From positions 1-64,000 of the forward strand of contig DASZRT010000054.1 in the NCBI GenBank assembly GCA_035549075.1: DNA of 64,000 nt, in the 5' to 3' direction. Below, piece after piece: positions 8,518 to 18,613 of the stretch. Numbering within the stretch: position 1 is the first letter of the stretch; each line of letters begins with the position of its first letter. The translations under genes were made by a program, and so were the position numbers. The stretch is from DASZFV01 sp035549075 (lineage in GTDB: Bacteria > Myxococcota_A > Polyangia > Fen-1088). The notes below the pieces were generated by a model, which searched no databases, had not been told where the DNA came from, and saw nothing but the letters and a program-made list of their open reading frames with translations.

Positions 8518-9768
8518 GTGTCGCTGTTCGCCGTGCTGTCGCTCGTCCTCGCGCTCGCGGCGCTGTTCAGCTACGTCAACCACCGCTTCATCGGCCTCCC
8601 GACGACGATCGGGGTGACGCTCATCGCGCTGCTGATGTCGCTGGCGCTCATCGGCGCCGACGCCGCGGGCTTGCCGGCGCGCGCCGCCGCGATCTCCGTC
8701 GTGGGCCGGCTCGACTTCCGCGCGATCGTGCTCGATTGGATGTTGCCTCTCTTGCTGTTTGCGGGCGCGCTGAGCGTAGACCTCGAGCAGATCATCGGAC
8801 AGAAGCGCAGCATCGCGCTGCTCGCGACCGCGGGCGTCGTCGTCTCGACGGCCCTCGTGGGCGCGATGACGTGGGCGCTCGGGCGCTCGCTGGGCCTCGG
8901 CATCGATCCCGTCGAGAGCTTGCTCTTCGGAGCGCTCATCTCGCCGACCGATCCCATCGCCGTGCTCGGCATCCTGCGCGGCGCGCGCGCGCCCAAGGCG
9001 CTCGAGGCGCAGATCGCGGGTGAGTCGCTCTTCAACGACGGCGTCGCCGTCGCGCTGTTCGCGCTGCTGCTCGAGGTCGCCGTGTCCGAGCACGGCCCCG
9101 CGGGCGTGCGGCTCGGCGAGGTCGCGCTCGTCTTCGCGCGCGAGGTCGGCGGCAGCGTCGCGCTCGGGTGGGGCGTGGGCTGGCTCGCCTTCGCGCTCCT
9201 CCGCTCCGTCGACGACTACCACGTCGAGGTCTTGCTGACGCTCGCGCTCGCGCTCGGCCTCTACGGCCTCGCGAGCGGGCTCCACACGTCGGGGCCGCTC
9301 GCCGTCGTCGTCGCGGGCCTGCTCATCGGCGGGCGCGGCCGCGCGCAGGCGATGTCGCCGCGCACCATCCAGCACCTCGACACGTTCTGGGAGCTGGTCG
9401 ACGAGATCCTCAACGTGCTGCTCTTCGTGCTCATCGGTTTCCAGGTCCTCGTCGTCCACCTGTCGCGCGGGCTGTTGCTCGTCGGGCTCGCCGCCGTCGT
9501 CGTCGTGCTGGCGGCGCGCGCGCTCAGCGTCGGCGCGGCCGTGCTCGCGCTGCGGCGGTTTCAGACCTTCGCGCCCCACACGGTCAAGATCCTCACCTGG
9601 GGCGGCCTGCGTGGCGGGCTGTCGATCGCGCTCGCGCTGTCGCTCGGCCCCGAGATCGCCGGTGTTCACACGATCCAGGCCGCGACCTACGTCGTCGCCG
9701 TCTTCTCGATCGCCGTCCAGGGCCTGACGTTCGGCCGCCTCGTGCGCGCGACGACGCGCGCACCTTGA
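8518..9768 (+). CDS. Sodium/proton antiporter, CPA1 (NhaP/YjcE-like) family
   Basis: A 416-residue polytopic inner-membrane protein with about 12 predicted segments. The CPA1 motifs SPTDPIAVLGILRGA and LFNDGVAVALF are intact; the Asn-Asp pair is the ion-binding site of electroneutral Na+/H+ exchangers. It is expected to export Na+ (or Li+) for protons. The start is GTG at 8518; a nearby ATG at 8510 is out of frame. There is no long cytoplasmic tail. Confidence 0.9.
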   Translation: MSLFAVLSLVLALAALFSYVNHRFIGLPTTIGVTLIALLMSLALIGADAAGLPARAAAISVVGRLDFRAIVLDWMLPLLLFAGALSVDLEQIIGQKRSIALLATAGVVVSTALVGAMTWALGRSLGLGIDPVESLLFGALISPTDPIAVLGILRGARAPKALEAQIAGESLFNDGVAVALFALLLEVAVSEHGPAGVRLGEVALVFAREVGGSVALGWGVGWLAFALLRSVDDYHVEVLLTLALALGLYGLASGLHTSGPLAVVVAGLLIGGRGRAQAMSPRTIQHLDTFWELVDEILNVLLFVLIGFQVLVVHLSRGLLLVGLAAVVVVLAARALSVGAAVLALRRFQTFAPHTVKILTWGGLRGGLSIALALSLGPEIAGVHTIQAATYVVAVFSIAVQGLTFGRLVRATTRAP

Positions 9769-9788
9769 TGTCGATTTGACGAGATCAA

Positions 9789-10193
9789 CTACTTGATCTC
9801 GACGCCCTCGTCTTCTTTGACGCGCTCGATCTTCGCCTGACAATCGGCGCGGATCTGCGAGCGCATCTGCGCCGACGAGTCGTGCACCGATTCGTCGACG
9901 ACGTCCTTCTGCATCTTGCACTTGAGGCCCGCGGGGTCCTTCTTGCAGTAGTGGTCGAGGACCTTCTCGCACGGGTTCTTCTTGTCCTCGACCATCGTCA
10001 TGATGAGGACCGTGAGCCCCGCGAGCGCCGCGCCGAGCACGACCGCCTTGAAGAGCCGGTGACGCCGCCGGTACCTGTAGATGTCGACGTCGTCGACGGC
10101 GTCACGACCTTCGGGCGCCGGGCGCTTGCCCCCGCCCGCGCGCGCGAGCTCCACGTCCATGTCTTCGAGCTCGTCGTCTTTATTGGCCGCCAC
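9789..10193 (-). CDS. Single-pass membrane protein with Cys-containing outer domain, unknown
   Basis: A 134-residue protein not recognised. Residues 1-46 are acidic and then Arg-rich, one membrane segment spans about 47-68, and the C-terminal part is charged with four cysteines (CEKVLDHYC, GLKC, DCQA) that could form disulfides outside the membrane. The orientation follows the positive-inside rule (RYRRRHR before the segment). The start is GTG. It is divergent from endonuclease III with only 25 bases between the start codons. Confidence 0.7.
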   Translation of the reverse strand: MAANKDDELEDMDVELARAGGGKRPAPEGRDAVDDVDIYRYRRRHRLFKAVVLGAALAGLTVLIMTMVEDKKNPCEKVLDHYCKKDPAGLKCKMQKDVVDESVHDSSAQMRSQIRADCQAKIERVKEDEGVEIK

Positions 10194-10218
10194 GGCCCGA
10201 TGCTATAACGCCGGGCCA

Positions 10219-10950
10219 GTGAAGGCGAAGACCAAGGCCAAGACCAAGCCGATGACGGCGCGCGCGCGCGTCGTCACCAAGGCGACGCGCAAGCCGCGTC
10301 GCGGGCCGTGGCCGCCCGACCCCGCGCGCGTGCGCTCGCTGCTCGACGGCCTCGAGGAGCTCTACCCCGACGTCGACTGCGAGCTCGACCGCGAGACGCC
10401 CTTCCAGCTCGTCGCCGCGACGATCCTGTCCGCGCAGTGCACCGACGAGCGCGTCAACATGGTCACGCCCTCGCTCTTCAAGGCCTACGGAACGCCGCAG
10501 TCGATGGCGAAGGCGCCGCTGCCCAAGCTCGAAGAGATCATCCGGTCGACCGGCTTCTTTCGCGCCAAGGCGAAGAGCCTCAAGGGCATGGCGACCATGC
10601 TCGTCGAGAAGTTCGGCGGCGAGGTGCCGCGCACGCTCGCCGAGCTGGTTCAGCTGCCCGGCGTCGCGCGCAAGACCGCGGGCGTCGTCCTCGGCACGGC
10701 CTACGGCCTCGCCGAGAACGTCGTCGTCGACACCCACGTCCAGCGCCTCGCGATGCGCCTCGGCCTCACGCGCTCGCCCGACGTGAAGAAGATCGAGCAA
10801 GACCTCATGAAGGTCGTGCCGCAGGAGAACTGGATCCGCTTCTCCCACCAGGTGATCTGGCACGGCCGCCGCGTCTGCTTCGCCCGCAAGCCCGTCTGCG
10901 AGACCTGCACCCTCGCCGCCTTCTGCCCCAGCGCCGGCCTCGAGACCTGA
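10219..10950 (+). CDS. nth: Endonuclease III (DNA glycosylase/AP lyase)
   Basis: A 243-residue base-excision repair enzyme that removes oxidised pyrimidines and cuts at the abasic site. The helix-hairpin-helix LPGVARKTAGVVL carries catalytic Lys152, and Asp171 lies in VVDTHV. A [4Fe-4S] cluster is bound by Cys220, 227, 230 and 236 (C-x6-C-x2-C-x5-C). A basic N-terminal tail of about 30 residues (Lys/Arg/Thr-rich) exceeds the E. coli enzyme and may bind DNA. The start is GTG at 10219; an internal ATG would shorten the tail only. Confidence 0.95.
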   Translation: MKAKTKAKTKPMTARARVVTKATRKPRRGPWPPDPARVRSLLDGLEELYPDVDCELDRETPFQLVAATILSAQCTDERVNMVTPSLFKAYGTPQSMAKAPLPKLEEIIRSTGFFRAKAKSLKGMATMLVEKFGGEVPRTLAELVQLPGVARKTAGVVLGTAYGLAENVVVDTHVQRLAMRLGLTRSPDVKKIEQDLMKVVPQENWIRFSHQVIWHGRRVCFARKPVCETCTLAAFCPSAGLET

Positions 10951-10957
10951 GGTCGGG

Positions 10958-11371
10958 TCAAGCGAGGAGGTTGTGGAAGGGCCGGCGGTTCTTCCAGCGA
11001 TAGGCGCCGAAGTCGCGGCGGTCCGTCGACAGGATCCGGCCGCTGCCGAGATGCTCGGCCAGAATGACGAGTGAGGCGTCGGCGAGGTCCATGGGGAGGT
11101 CGCGGTACTTCCGCATGAGCTCGGCGATGCGAGGCAGATGATCTACCTCCAGGTCGAATAGCTCGAACGCCCTACGTGTGGCCCCAGCGATGAAGCGATC
11201 GACGGCGCCGGCCCCGAGTCGGTGCGCCAGGAGATGACACGTCTCGGTGACGATGGGCCACGTCGTCACGAGCGACTCGGTTACGTTTTCGAGGGCCCGC
11301 TTCGCACGCGCATGGTCGTCGTCGCGCGTATTGCCGAGTGCCAGAAAGAAGCCCGTGTCGGCGATGATCAC
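10958..11371 (-). CDS. vapC: VapC-type PIN-domain ribonuclease toxin
   Basis: A 137-residue PIN domain. The acidic residues that bind metal are present: Asp5 (IADTGFF), Glu43 (VTETCH), Asp98 (LADASLV) and Asp117 (STDRRDF). Such toxins cleave specific RNAs when freed from antitoxin. The ATG overlaps the stop of the upstream antitoxin gene by four bases, the normal order for this family. The gene ends convergent to nth. Confidence 0.9.
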   Translation of the reverse strand: MIIADTGFFLALGNTRDDDHARAKRALENVTESLVTTWPIVTETCHLLAHRLGAGAVDRFIAGATRRAFELFDLEVDHLPRIAELMRKYRDLPMDLADASLVILAEHLGSGRILSTDRRDFGAYRWKNRRPFHNLLA

Positions 11372-11622
11372 GCGCCGTGCTTTTTGCCGAGCGACTTCGT
11401 GAGCTCGGCTTTGTAGGTGCGAGACAGGTCGGCGGGGCCAGCGGCGCAGCCGATGAAATCGGCGAGGAGCTCGGCCGGTCGTGCCGCTTTCGCAACGGCC
11501 ACGTAGTACGACTCGAGCGAAGCCTTGACGATCTCGGTCGTCGAACGCCCCGTCTTTTTGCGAATGGCCTCGACCTTCCGGGCGAGGTCCGGGTCGAGCC
11601 GGGCGTTGATCCGAAATGTCAT
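11368..11622 (-). CDS. Ribbon-helix-helix antitoxin of the PIN toxin
   Basis: An 84-residue protein. The N-terminal 45 residues fit a ribbon-helix-helix DNA-binding fold (TFRINARLDPDLARKVEAI, then GRSTTEIVKASLESY). The C-terminal half should wrap the toxin. Overlap with the PIN gene and order (antitoxin first) support a type II toxin-antitoxin pair that represses its own promoter. Confidence 0.85.
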   Translation of the reverse strand: MTFRINARLDPDLARKVEAIRKKTGRSTTEIVKASLESYYVAVAKAARPAELLADFIGCAAGPADLSRTYKAELTKSLGKKHGA

Positions 11623-11673
11623 ACGACCAGTATGACAGAGGCTGCCCCGGCCATCAAACGCCCGAGACGCCGC

Positions 11674-12663
11674 TCAGCGGAGCTGCAGGTCGACGCGCAG
11701 CGCGAGGGGCGTGTCGGGGCCGCGGGCGAGCACGCCCATGTCGGGCGCGTGGCTGGGCACGCCTCCCGAGCGGTACTCTTGGCAGCGATCGAAGAAGGCG
11801 CGCGTCGTCTTGGGCATGGGCGTGCGCGCGCGGGTGACGTGAAACACGAGGTCGCGCGCCTGCAGCAAGAGGCGCACGCCCTGCGCCGCGCGGTACAGCT
11901 CGGCGGGCGTCGCCGCCGCGGGGTTCGCCGGCAAGATCGGCTCGAAGGCCGCGAGCGCCTCGCCCGCCGTCACCATCGCCGTCCACACGTTGAAGATCTC
12001 GGGATCGGTCTGCAGCGTCTCGCACTTCGCCTTCGCGACGGTCGCGAACTCGACGACGAGCGGCTCGAGCCCCGTGAACATGGGCCGCGAACAGAGCGTC
12101 TCGATGAGCTCGGCCGCGACGCGATCGACGTCGGTCATCGTCTGCGCGATCTTCACATAGCGGCTCTTGTAGAACTCCTCGATGGGGAACGCGAAGGCCT
12201 TGAAGGGCTCGCCCCACAGCTCGTCGATGCCCTCTTCGCCGCTGCGGTGCAGGACCATGCGGCCGAGCTCGAGCGCCTCCTGCAGGTGCTCGCCGCACTG
12301 ACGCACGAGCTCGTTGTCCGAACGAATCTCGACGCCGAGCGCCTGCAGCTCGACCACCTTCGTGAACACGTCGGTCGCGCGGTTGAACAGCGCGCCCGCG
12401 AGCATCGCGCCCTTGACGCGCGCGCGGCGCGGATCGCTCTCGGTCTGGAAGGCGCGCCGCGCCTCTTCGAGGCGGTTGCCGGGGATGTTGATGCCGTGCT
12501 CGACGTGGTTGAAGAGCCGCCGCGTGAGCGCCTCGATGAGCCGCTTCTTCGCGAGCAGCGTGTCGGCCGGCGCATCGTACGCCTTGATCCAGTAGCCGTC
12601 GTGGTACACGCGCCACTGCCCGTCGATGACCCTCTTCGCGCCCCGGGGAATCGCCTCGTCCAT
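11674..12663 (-). CDS. Conserved-looking helical protein of unknown function
   Basis: A 329-residue soluble protein not recognised. It opens with a short aromatic patch (QWRVYHDGYWIKAY) and is mostly amphipathic helix afterwards, with no signal peptide, membrane segment or clear catalytic motif. Codon use is typical of the window and the ATG start is unambiguous. It lies between the toxin-antitoxin pair and the KamA gene, all on the minus strand, with a 108-base gap to kamA in which nothing is seen. Confidence 0.65.
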   Translation of the reverse strand: MDEAIPRGAKRVIDGQWRVYHDGYWIKAYDAPADTLLAKKRLIEALTRRLFNHVEHGINIPGNRLEEARRAFQTESDPRRARVKGAMLAGALFNRATDVFTKVVELQALGVEIRSDNELVRQCGEHLQEALELGRMVLHRSGEEGIDELWGEPFKAFAFPIEEFYKSRYVKIAQTMTDVDRVAAELIETLCSRPMFTGLEPLVVEFATVAKAKCETLQTDPEIFNVWTAMVTAGEALAAFEPILPANPAAATPAELYRAAQGVRLLLQARDLVFHVTRARTPMPKTTRAFFDRCQEYRSGGVPSHAPDMGVLARGPDTPLALRVDLQLR

Positions 12664-12771
12664 GCCTCGCCTCGTAGCGACGATGCTACGCGCCTGGCAC
12701 GCGGCCGCGACAGTCAGACCGCGGCTTCGTTCAACAATTTACGGAGCCGAAATCAGCGCGAAATCCACCGG

Positions 12772-13953
12772 CTAACCGCCGAAATACACCTCGTCGTAGG
12801 CGCACGTCGCGTCTTTGTCGGCGGGCTGCGGGTAGTCGACGAGCTGGCCCTCGTAGTTGCGGAGGGTCCATTTGTCGGGGCCGCGCGAGACGACGTAGTC
12901 GGGGCCGATGCTCACCTTGCCCATGCCGCCGGGCGTGTCGATCACGAGGTGCGGGATCGCGAGGCCCGAGATGTGGCCGCGCAGCTGCTGCATGAGCTCG
13001 ATGCCGGTCTCGACCGACGTGCGCAGGTGCGACGTGCCCGCGGCGACGTCGCCCTGGAACAGGTAGTACGGGCGCACGCGGCAACGCAGCAGCTCGGTGA
13101 ACAGCTTGCGCAGCACCTTCACCGACGAGTTCACGCCGCGCAGGAGCACGGTCTGGTTGCCCATGGGGATGCCGGCGTCGGCGAGCTTCTCGCACGCGGC
13201 GCGCGCGAGGGGCGTCAGCTCCTTGGGGTGGTTGAAGTGCGTGTTGATGAAGAGCGGGTGATACTTCTTCAGCATCGCGCACAGCTCGTCGGTCACGCGC
13301 ATCGGCAGCACGACGGGCACGCGCGTGCCGATGCGAATGATCTCGACGTGGGGGATCGCGCGAAGCGCGCTCACGATCTCTTCGAGGCGCGACGTCGACA
13401 GCGTGAGCGGGTCGCCGCCCGAGATGAGGACGTCGCGGATCGCGGGCGTCCGTCGGATGTAGTCGAGCGCCTCGGCGAGGTCGTCCTTCGACATGGGCGC
13501 CTCGCCCTTGCCGACGAGGCGGCGCCTGTTGCAGTGGCGGCAGTAGATCGCGCAGCGATCGAGCGCGAGCAGCAGGCAGCGATCGGGGTAGCGGTGGAAG
13601 ATGCCGGTCGCGGGCGAGTGGCTGTCCTCGCCCAGCGGATCGAGCAAGTCGCCGGGCTCGTTGTGCAGCTCGCGCCCGCGCGGGATGACCTGCATGCGCA
13701 CGGGGCAGTCGGGCCGGTCCTTGTCGATGAGCGAGAAGTAGTACGGCGTGACGGCGACGCGGAAGTGCCCGGGCGCGGCGTCGAGGCCGGCCTCCTCCTC
13801 GGGCGTGAGCGGCAGCCGAGCCGCGATCTCTTCCTTGGTCGAGATGCGGTTGCGCAGCTGCCAACGCCAGTCGATTTCGTCTGTAACAATAGCAAGCGAA
13901 GCCGAAAAAGAGGCCAATTGCACCGCCCCGGAATTCACGTTGTACTCACTCAT
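12772..13953 (-). CDS. kamA: KamA-family radical SAM enzyme (lysine 2,3-aminomutase-like)
   Basis: A 393-residue radical SAM enzyme that moves an amino group using SAM, a [4Fe-4S] cluster and PLP. The cluster cysteines are Cys134, Cys138 and Cys141 (CAIYCRHC). TPGGMGK contains the expected PLP lysine. It could be a free-lysine aminomutase or the EF-P-modifying EpmB; no EF-P or EpmA gene is nearby. The first 25 or so residues have low-GC codons and belong to the atypical patch upstream. GTG and TTG codons near residues 11 and 13 are possible alternative starts. Confidence 0.88.
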   Translation of the reverse strand: MSEYNVNSGAVQLASFSASLAIVTDEIDWRWQLRNRISTKEEIAARLPLTPEEEAGLDAAPGHFRVAVTPYYFSLIDKDRPDCPVRMQVIPRGRELHNEPGDLLDPLGEDSHSPATGIFHRYPDRCLLLALDRCAIYCRHCNRRRLVGKGEAPMSKDDLAEALDYIRRTPAIRDVLISGGDPLTLSTSRLEEIVSALRAIPHVEIIRIGTRVPVVLPMRVTDELCAMLKKYHPLFINTHFNHPKELTPLARAACEKLADAGIPMGNQTVLLRGVNSSVKVLRKLFTELLRCRVRPYYLFQGDVAAGTSHLRTSVETGIELMQQLRGHISGLAIPHLVIDTPGGMGKVSIGPDYVVSRGPDKWTLRNYEGQLVDYPQPADKDATCAYDEVYFGG

Positions 13954-14002
13954 GCCAACTAAAGCCTAAGCAGAACTGCTCCAGAGACACCTGCACAATC
14001 TT

Positions 14003-14581
14003 TTATTGTGTCCGAGCACGCTCCACCCAAGCTGTAGTTTCATTGTTTACTTTTGAATACGAGAAAGTTACTCCCTGCGAAAAAGGACCTTTTGTCAGAG
14101 CAAACGGAAGGTTCCTTTGAGCCTCCAGGTTATCGTTCGCAACTATGACCCTACATAGAGTCGCGGCACATTTTACGTCCCTAAGGCGCGCACCTTGAAA
14201 CGCTAGAGTCCGAAACTCATCTTCAATTTCTTGTGTTTCTTTCTTGCCCCAGATGGGATCGGCCTGCTCTTCGTGCATCCTCGCCTCTAAAGTCTCGAAC
14301 ACTTTCTTTGAGCGGTCGAGCTCCTCAGACGGTGAAAGAAAAGAGTGCGGTTGTTGTACCAGAGAGTCTTTTTCCACAATAGCCTGCCGGGCAACTTGAT
14401 TCGCCTTCAGAGTAGAAGGCCAAGGAAGCCTTCGGGGTTCTTTAACTGCCTGTTCCGCCTCACCAGATGCTCGATCCTCTTGTGCTGTCAATCTGCGATC
14501 CCGACGTTGAAGTCGACTCCGCACGCCCAAGCCTCCGACTACGATCAAGACGAGAAGAAGCGCTGCGCTCAGACGCAACAT
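14003..14581 (-). CDS. Membrane-anchored protein in low-GC patch, unknown
   Basis: A 192-residue protein not recognised. Residues 3-20 are a hydrophobic anchor or uncleaved signal, followed by a basic stretch (RSRLQRRDRR) and a charged, probably helical region. The C-terminal part contains two cysteines (VKCAATLCRVI) that could pair. Codon use is AT-rich compared with neighbours. It starts 14 bases after the upstream secreted protein gene, so the two are likely one transcript. Confidence 0.65.
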   Translation of the reverse strand: MLRLSAALLLVLIVVGGLGVRSRLQRRDRRLTAQEDRASGEAEQAVKEPRRLPWPSTLKANQVARQAIVEKDSLVQQPHSFLSPSEELDRSKKVFETLEARMHEEQADPIWGKKETQEIEDEFRTLAFQGARLRDVKCAATLCRVIVANDNLEAQRNLPFALTKGPFSQGVTFSYSKVNNETTAWVERARTQ

Positions 14582-14595
14582 AGTCGATTACATCC

Positions 14596-15129
14596 TTAGT
14601 TGCCGCAACCCTCAAAATACAAGGCCGAAACGGCACTGTTACCGTCCGCAGTTGAAGGCGGCAACGAACACATGACGACAAGATATCGCGACAATGTAGT
14701 TGACGTCGTTCCAATACCGACGTCCTGAGAGGCAGACTGATCACCAACTGACGACGCGCTATAGCTCTGAAAGACACTTCCATCGCTAAACAACGAGTAG
14801 AGCGTGCAATTTACATTAGTGGTGCTGTTTCTGTCGTACACCGAGACAATTGGATTGTAATACGAGTTGTAGGAACAGGAACCTCCGCTTGGCGTGGACG
14901 ACAAATTCACGTCATACGGCACAGCTATGGGGCAAATCACCGTCGCAGATGACGAAGAGCTGTAGTTTGAGATTCCCCATTGGGTCAGGCCTGTAATGCT
15001 CTGAGAGCCATTCATTGGCTGACAAAAACTGCCATGGTAGTAATAAAATTTTTGGCTAACAGCCCAAGCGCGAGATACCACACAAAAAACCGCCCCAAAA
15101 ATTACGACCTTCAGCCACATCGTTTTCAT
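14596..15129 (-). CDS. Secreted Ser/Tyr/Asn-rich small protein, unknown
   Basis: A 177-residue protein with a clear signal peptide (KTMWLKVVIFGAVFCVVSR, cleavage near AWA). The mature part is rich in Ser, Tyr, Asn and Thr and has several cysteines, typical of secreted myxobacterial proteins without known function. The start at 15129 was chosen because GGAGGAG precedes it; an upstream ATG at 15159 has no such site. It is the most AT-rich gene of the patch. Confidence 0.7.
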   Translation of the reverse strand: MKTMWLKVVIFGAVFCVVSRAWAVSQKFYYYHGSFCQPMNGSQSITGLTQWGISNYSSSSSATVICPIAVPYDVNLSSTPSGGSCSYNSYYNPIVSVYDRNSTTNVNCTLYSLFSDGSVFQSYSASSVGDQSASQDVGIGTTSTTLSRYLVVMCSLPPSTADGNSAVSALYFEGCGN

Positions 15130-15221
15130 CGCTCTCCTCCAATGTGTTCCCCCCAACATTCGGATCCTAGAGCGAGTCCTATCGGTGAGTCAATCTCATA
15201 ACCTAAGGACTCGCCCAAACA

Positions 15222-15719
15222 CTACCGGTCTGACTCTATGCCCTCTGCATCTAGTGCTCTCTCTATGCTTGTGTCACTGGGATGAGCGGCATCATCCGTT
15301 GTCGCTGAACTGGCCCCGGCGTCAGCCTGATCGGGCGCTTTGTTTTCAGTTAGGACAACCACCATTGCCGTCTGTTGTCCGATCTCGACGTGGTCCTGTC
15401 TTGTGTAGCCCGAATAGTCCACATATCCCTCAGTTCCACCAACGACACCAAGCGCGTCGATGGAGATACTGATGGGCGCTGAATATGTCCGGTCCAGACT
15501 AACGCTGAAACTTGCAGGAAAAACAATCGGCTCATCAGCTGGATCCCTAGGCACATAGAATGCCCGCGCGTCAATTCCAGCCGAAACAGTGACATATAGC
15601 TGATTCGCGAGGATCGTCCTGGGAGCCGCGACCTCCACATACAAAACGGTGTCCGACTTCGCGCAGCCCGCGAAGGACGCGGCGACGAACGCGAGCACGA
15701 TCAAAGACGACGCGCGCAT
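15222..15719 (-). CDS. Lipoprotein with low-GC 3' part, unknown
   Basis: A 165-residue lipoprotein. The signal peptide MRASSLIVLAFVAASFAGC ends in a lipobox with Cys19. The mature part looks like a beta-sandwich (alternating hydrophobic strands such as LYVTVSAGID and ASFSVSLDR). The C-terminal 40 residues are Ala/Asp/Ser-rich. GC content changes inside the gene after about residue 22, suggesting a recombination joint. It starts two bases after the stop of the TPR protein gene, so they are coupled. Confidence 0.7.
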   Translation of the reverse strand: MRASSLIVLAFVAASFAGCAKSDTVLYVEVAAPRTILANQLYVTVSAGIDARAFYVPRDPADEPIVFPASFSVSLDRTYSAPISISIDALGVVGGTEGYVDYSGYTRQDHVEIGQQTAMVVVLTENKAPDQADAGASSATTDDAAHPSDTSIERALDAEGIESDR

Positions 15720-15721
15720 GT

Positions 15722-16456
15722 TCAGAACCGGTAGTTCCCGTAGTCCGTCATCGGCAGCGCCTCGGGCTTCGGGCGCAGGAACACGTAGCCCGCGACGCCG
15801 CCACCGACGGCGACGACGGCGAGCGTCGTCCACAGCAGCCAGTGCGAGCCGTGGTTCTCGTCGCGCGCGGTCTCCTTCGGCGTCGTGGGCTTCGCCTCGA
15901 CGAGCAAATTCGGCTCGCCTTGTGCGGGCGGTGGCAGAGGTAGAAACGGCATCGCCTCGGGCTTCGGCGCGGCGGCTGGAGGCGGCGGAGGCGGCGCCGC
16001 GGCGACTGGTGGCGGCGGCACAGGGCGTACGGGCGGCGGAACCGGCGCCGTCGAACGCGTGGCTACCGGCGGCGCCGTCGGACGCGCGACGGGCGCGACC
16101 ACCTTTGCAGGCGGAGGCGCCGCCGGCTTCTCGAGCGTCGCGATGCGCGCCTCGATGTCGGCGCGGTTGGGCGCGCCGGGGAAGCCCTCGAGGAAGCCGC
16201 GGTAGTCTTCGGCGGCCTTCGCGTTCTCACCCAGGCGGCGGTAGCACTCGCCGCGGTTGAACAAGACGATCGGGTCGCGCAGCTTCTCGTACGCGGCCGT
16301 GTACTCCTTCACGGCCGCCGCGCACTTGCCCTCACCCGCCAGCTCGTTCGCGCGCTTGAGGTTCTGCTTTCCGTCGCCGCCGCCGTGATGCTGACGCGCG
16401 GACGCCGGCCCGGCGGCGAGAAGGCACACGAGCAGCACGGCCGCCGGTACTCTCAT
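15722..16456 (-). CDS. Secreted TPR and proline-rich protein with C-terminal membrane anchor
   Basis: A 244-residue protein. A signal peptide (MRVPAAVLLVCLLAAGPASA) is followed by about two TPR-like units (KRANELAGEGKCAAAV, PIVLFNRGECYRRLGENAK), a long Pro/Ala linker, and a C-terminal membrane segment. This layout is frequent in myxobacterial cell-envelope proteins. The start is the ATG at 16456; a TTG three codons upstream is less likely. It heads the transcript that runs into the lipoprotein gene. Confidence 0.75.
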   Translation of the reverse strand: MRVPAAVLLVCLLAAGPASARQHHGGGDGKQNLKRANELAGEGKCAAAVKEYTAAYEKLRDPIVLFNRGECYRRLGENAKAAEDYRGFLEGFPGAPNRADIEARIATLEKPAAPPPAKVVAPVARPTAPPVATRSTAPVPPPVRPVPPPPVAAAPPPPPPAAAPKPEAMPFLPLPPPAQGEPNLLVEAKPTTPKETARDENHGSHWLLWTTLAVVAVGGGVAGYVFLRPKPEALPMTDYGNYRF

Positions 16457-16505
16457 GCACGTCAAGTTTCGCGTCGCGCCCCTCGGCGCGCAACTTTGCG
16501 CGTGT

Positions 16506-16865
16506 TTAAGGTCGACCGACCTGGTTGCGCCCGAGCCGCCGCACGTACCCCGAGAGCGACTGGATCTTCGGCAGGCTCAACCCAGCGCCGAACGCGGGCA
16601 TCTGGCCTTTGCCCGCCATGATCGTGCGCTGGATGTCCTCGGTGCGCACGGTCGCGAGGAACGCCGGGTCGTGGAAGTCGCGCACGTTGGGCATCGTCTT
16701 GCGGATCTCGGGATCGCCGTGCCCGTCCAGGCCGTGACAGCGCGCGCAGTTCTGCGCGTACATGACCGCGGGATCGATCGGCACAGGCGGGCCCGCGTCG
16801 ACCTCGCAGGCGGCGAAGCCAGTCGCGACGAGCGCGAGCGCGAGCGCCCGAGCGATGCGCGTCAC
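16506..16865 (-). CDS. Class I cytochrome c, small
   Basis: A 119-residue exported mono-haem cytochrome. A signal peptide (LALALVATGFAAC) may be lipidated at its Cys. The haem-binding motif is CARCH, and the axial Met lies in GKGQMPAFG. The GTG start at 16865 is one base beyond the thiC stop, so it is probably translated from the thiC message. The partner electron carrier is unknown. An in-frame ATG further upstream would overlap thiC. Confidence 0.85.
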   Translation of the reverse strand: MTRIARALALALVATGFAACEVDAGPPVPIDPAVMYAQNCARCHGLDGHGDPEIRKTMPNVRDFHDPAFLATVRTEDIQRTIMAGKGQMPAFGAGLSLPKIQSLSGYVRRLGRNQVGRP

Positions 16866-16866
16866 C

Positions 16867-18528
<1,662 letters not shown>

Positions 18529-18613
18529 CTTCGATCTCGCTTCAAAACGAAGGGCTAACTTAACGTGCGTCGCCCTGATTGCAAAGACGCCTGAAAAGTC
18601 GGGCGACGCCCGC

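Larger units (their letters stand above)
13876..15655. other. Low-GC patch with edges inside genes
   Basis: Base composition drops sharply here; for example 30 of 60 bases are G or C at 13981-14040, against clearly higher values on both sides. The left edge falls in the first 30 codons of kamA and the right edge within the lipoprotein gene at 15222-15719, where the signal-peptide part has normal GC. Two complete small genes lie inside. No transposase, integrase, direct repeat or tRNA border was found. Edges are estimates made by eye. Confidence 0.6.

Noticed and set aside
11377..13962. Very long open frames on the strand opposite to the unknown helical gene and kamA
   Set aside because: GC-rich codons make stops rare on the other strand. 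The translation is Arg/Ala/His-rich with no motifs, whereas the minus-strand genes show clear families.
13876..15655. Prophage or insertion sequence
   Set aside because: No integrase, transposase, terminal repeats or att-like duplication was found; only small secreted proteins are present.
18529..18613. TPP riboswitch before thiC
   Set aside because: The leader was read on the minus strand; the CTGAGA and CTGATC-type THI-box elements with paired arms are missing and the space is too short after the upstream gene.
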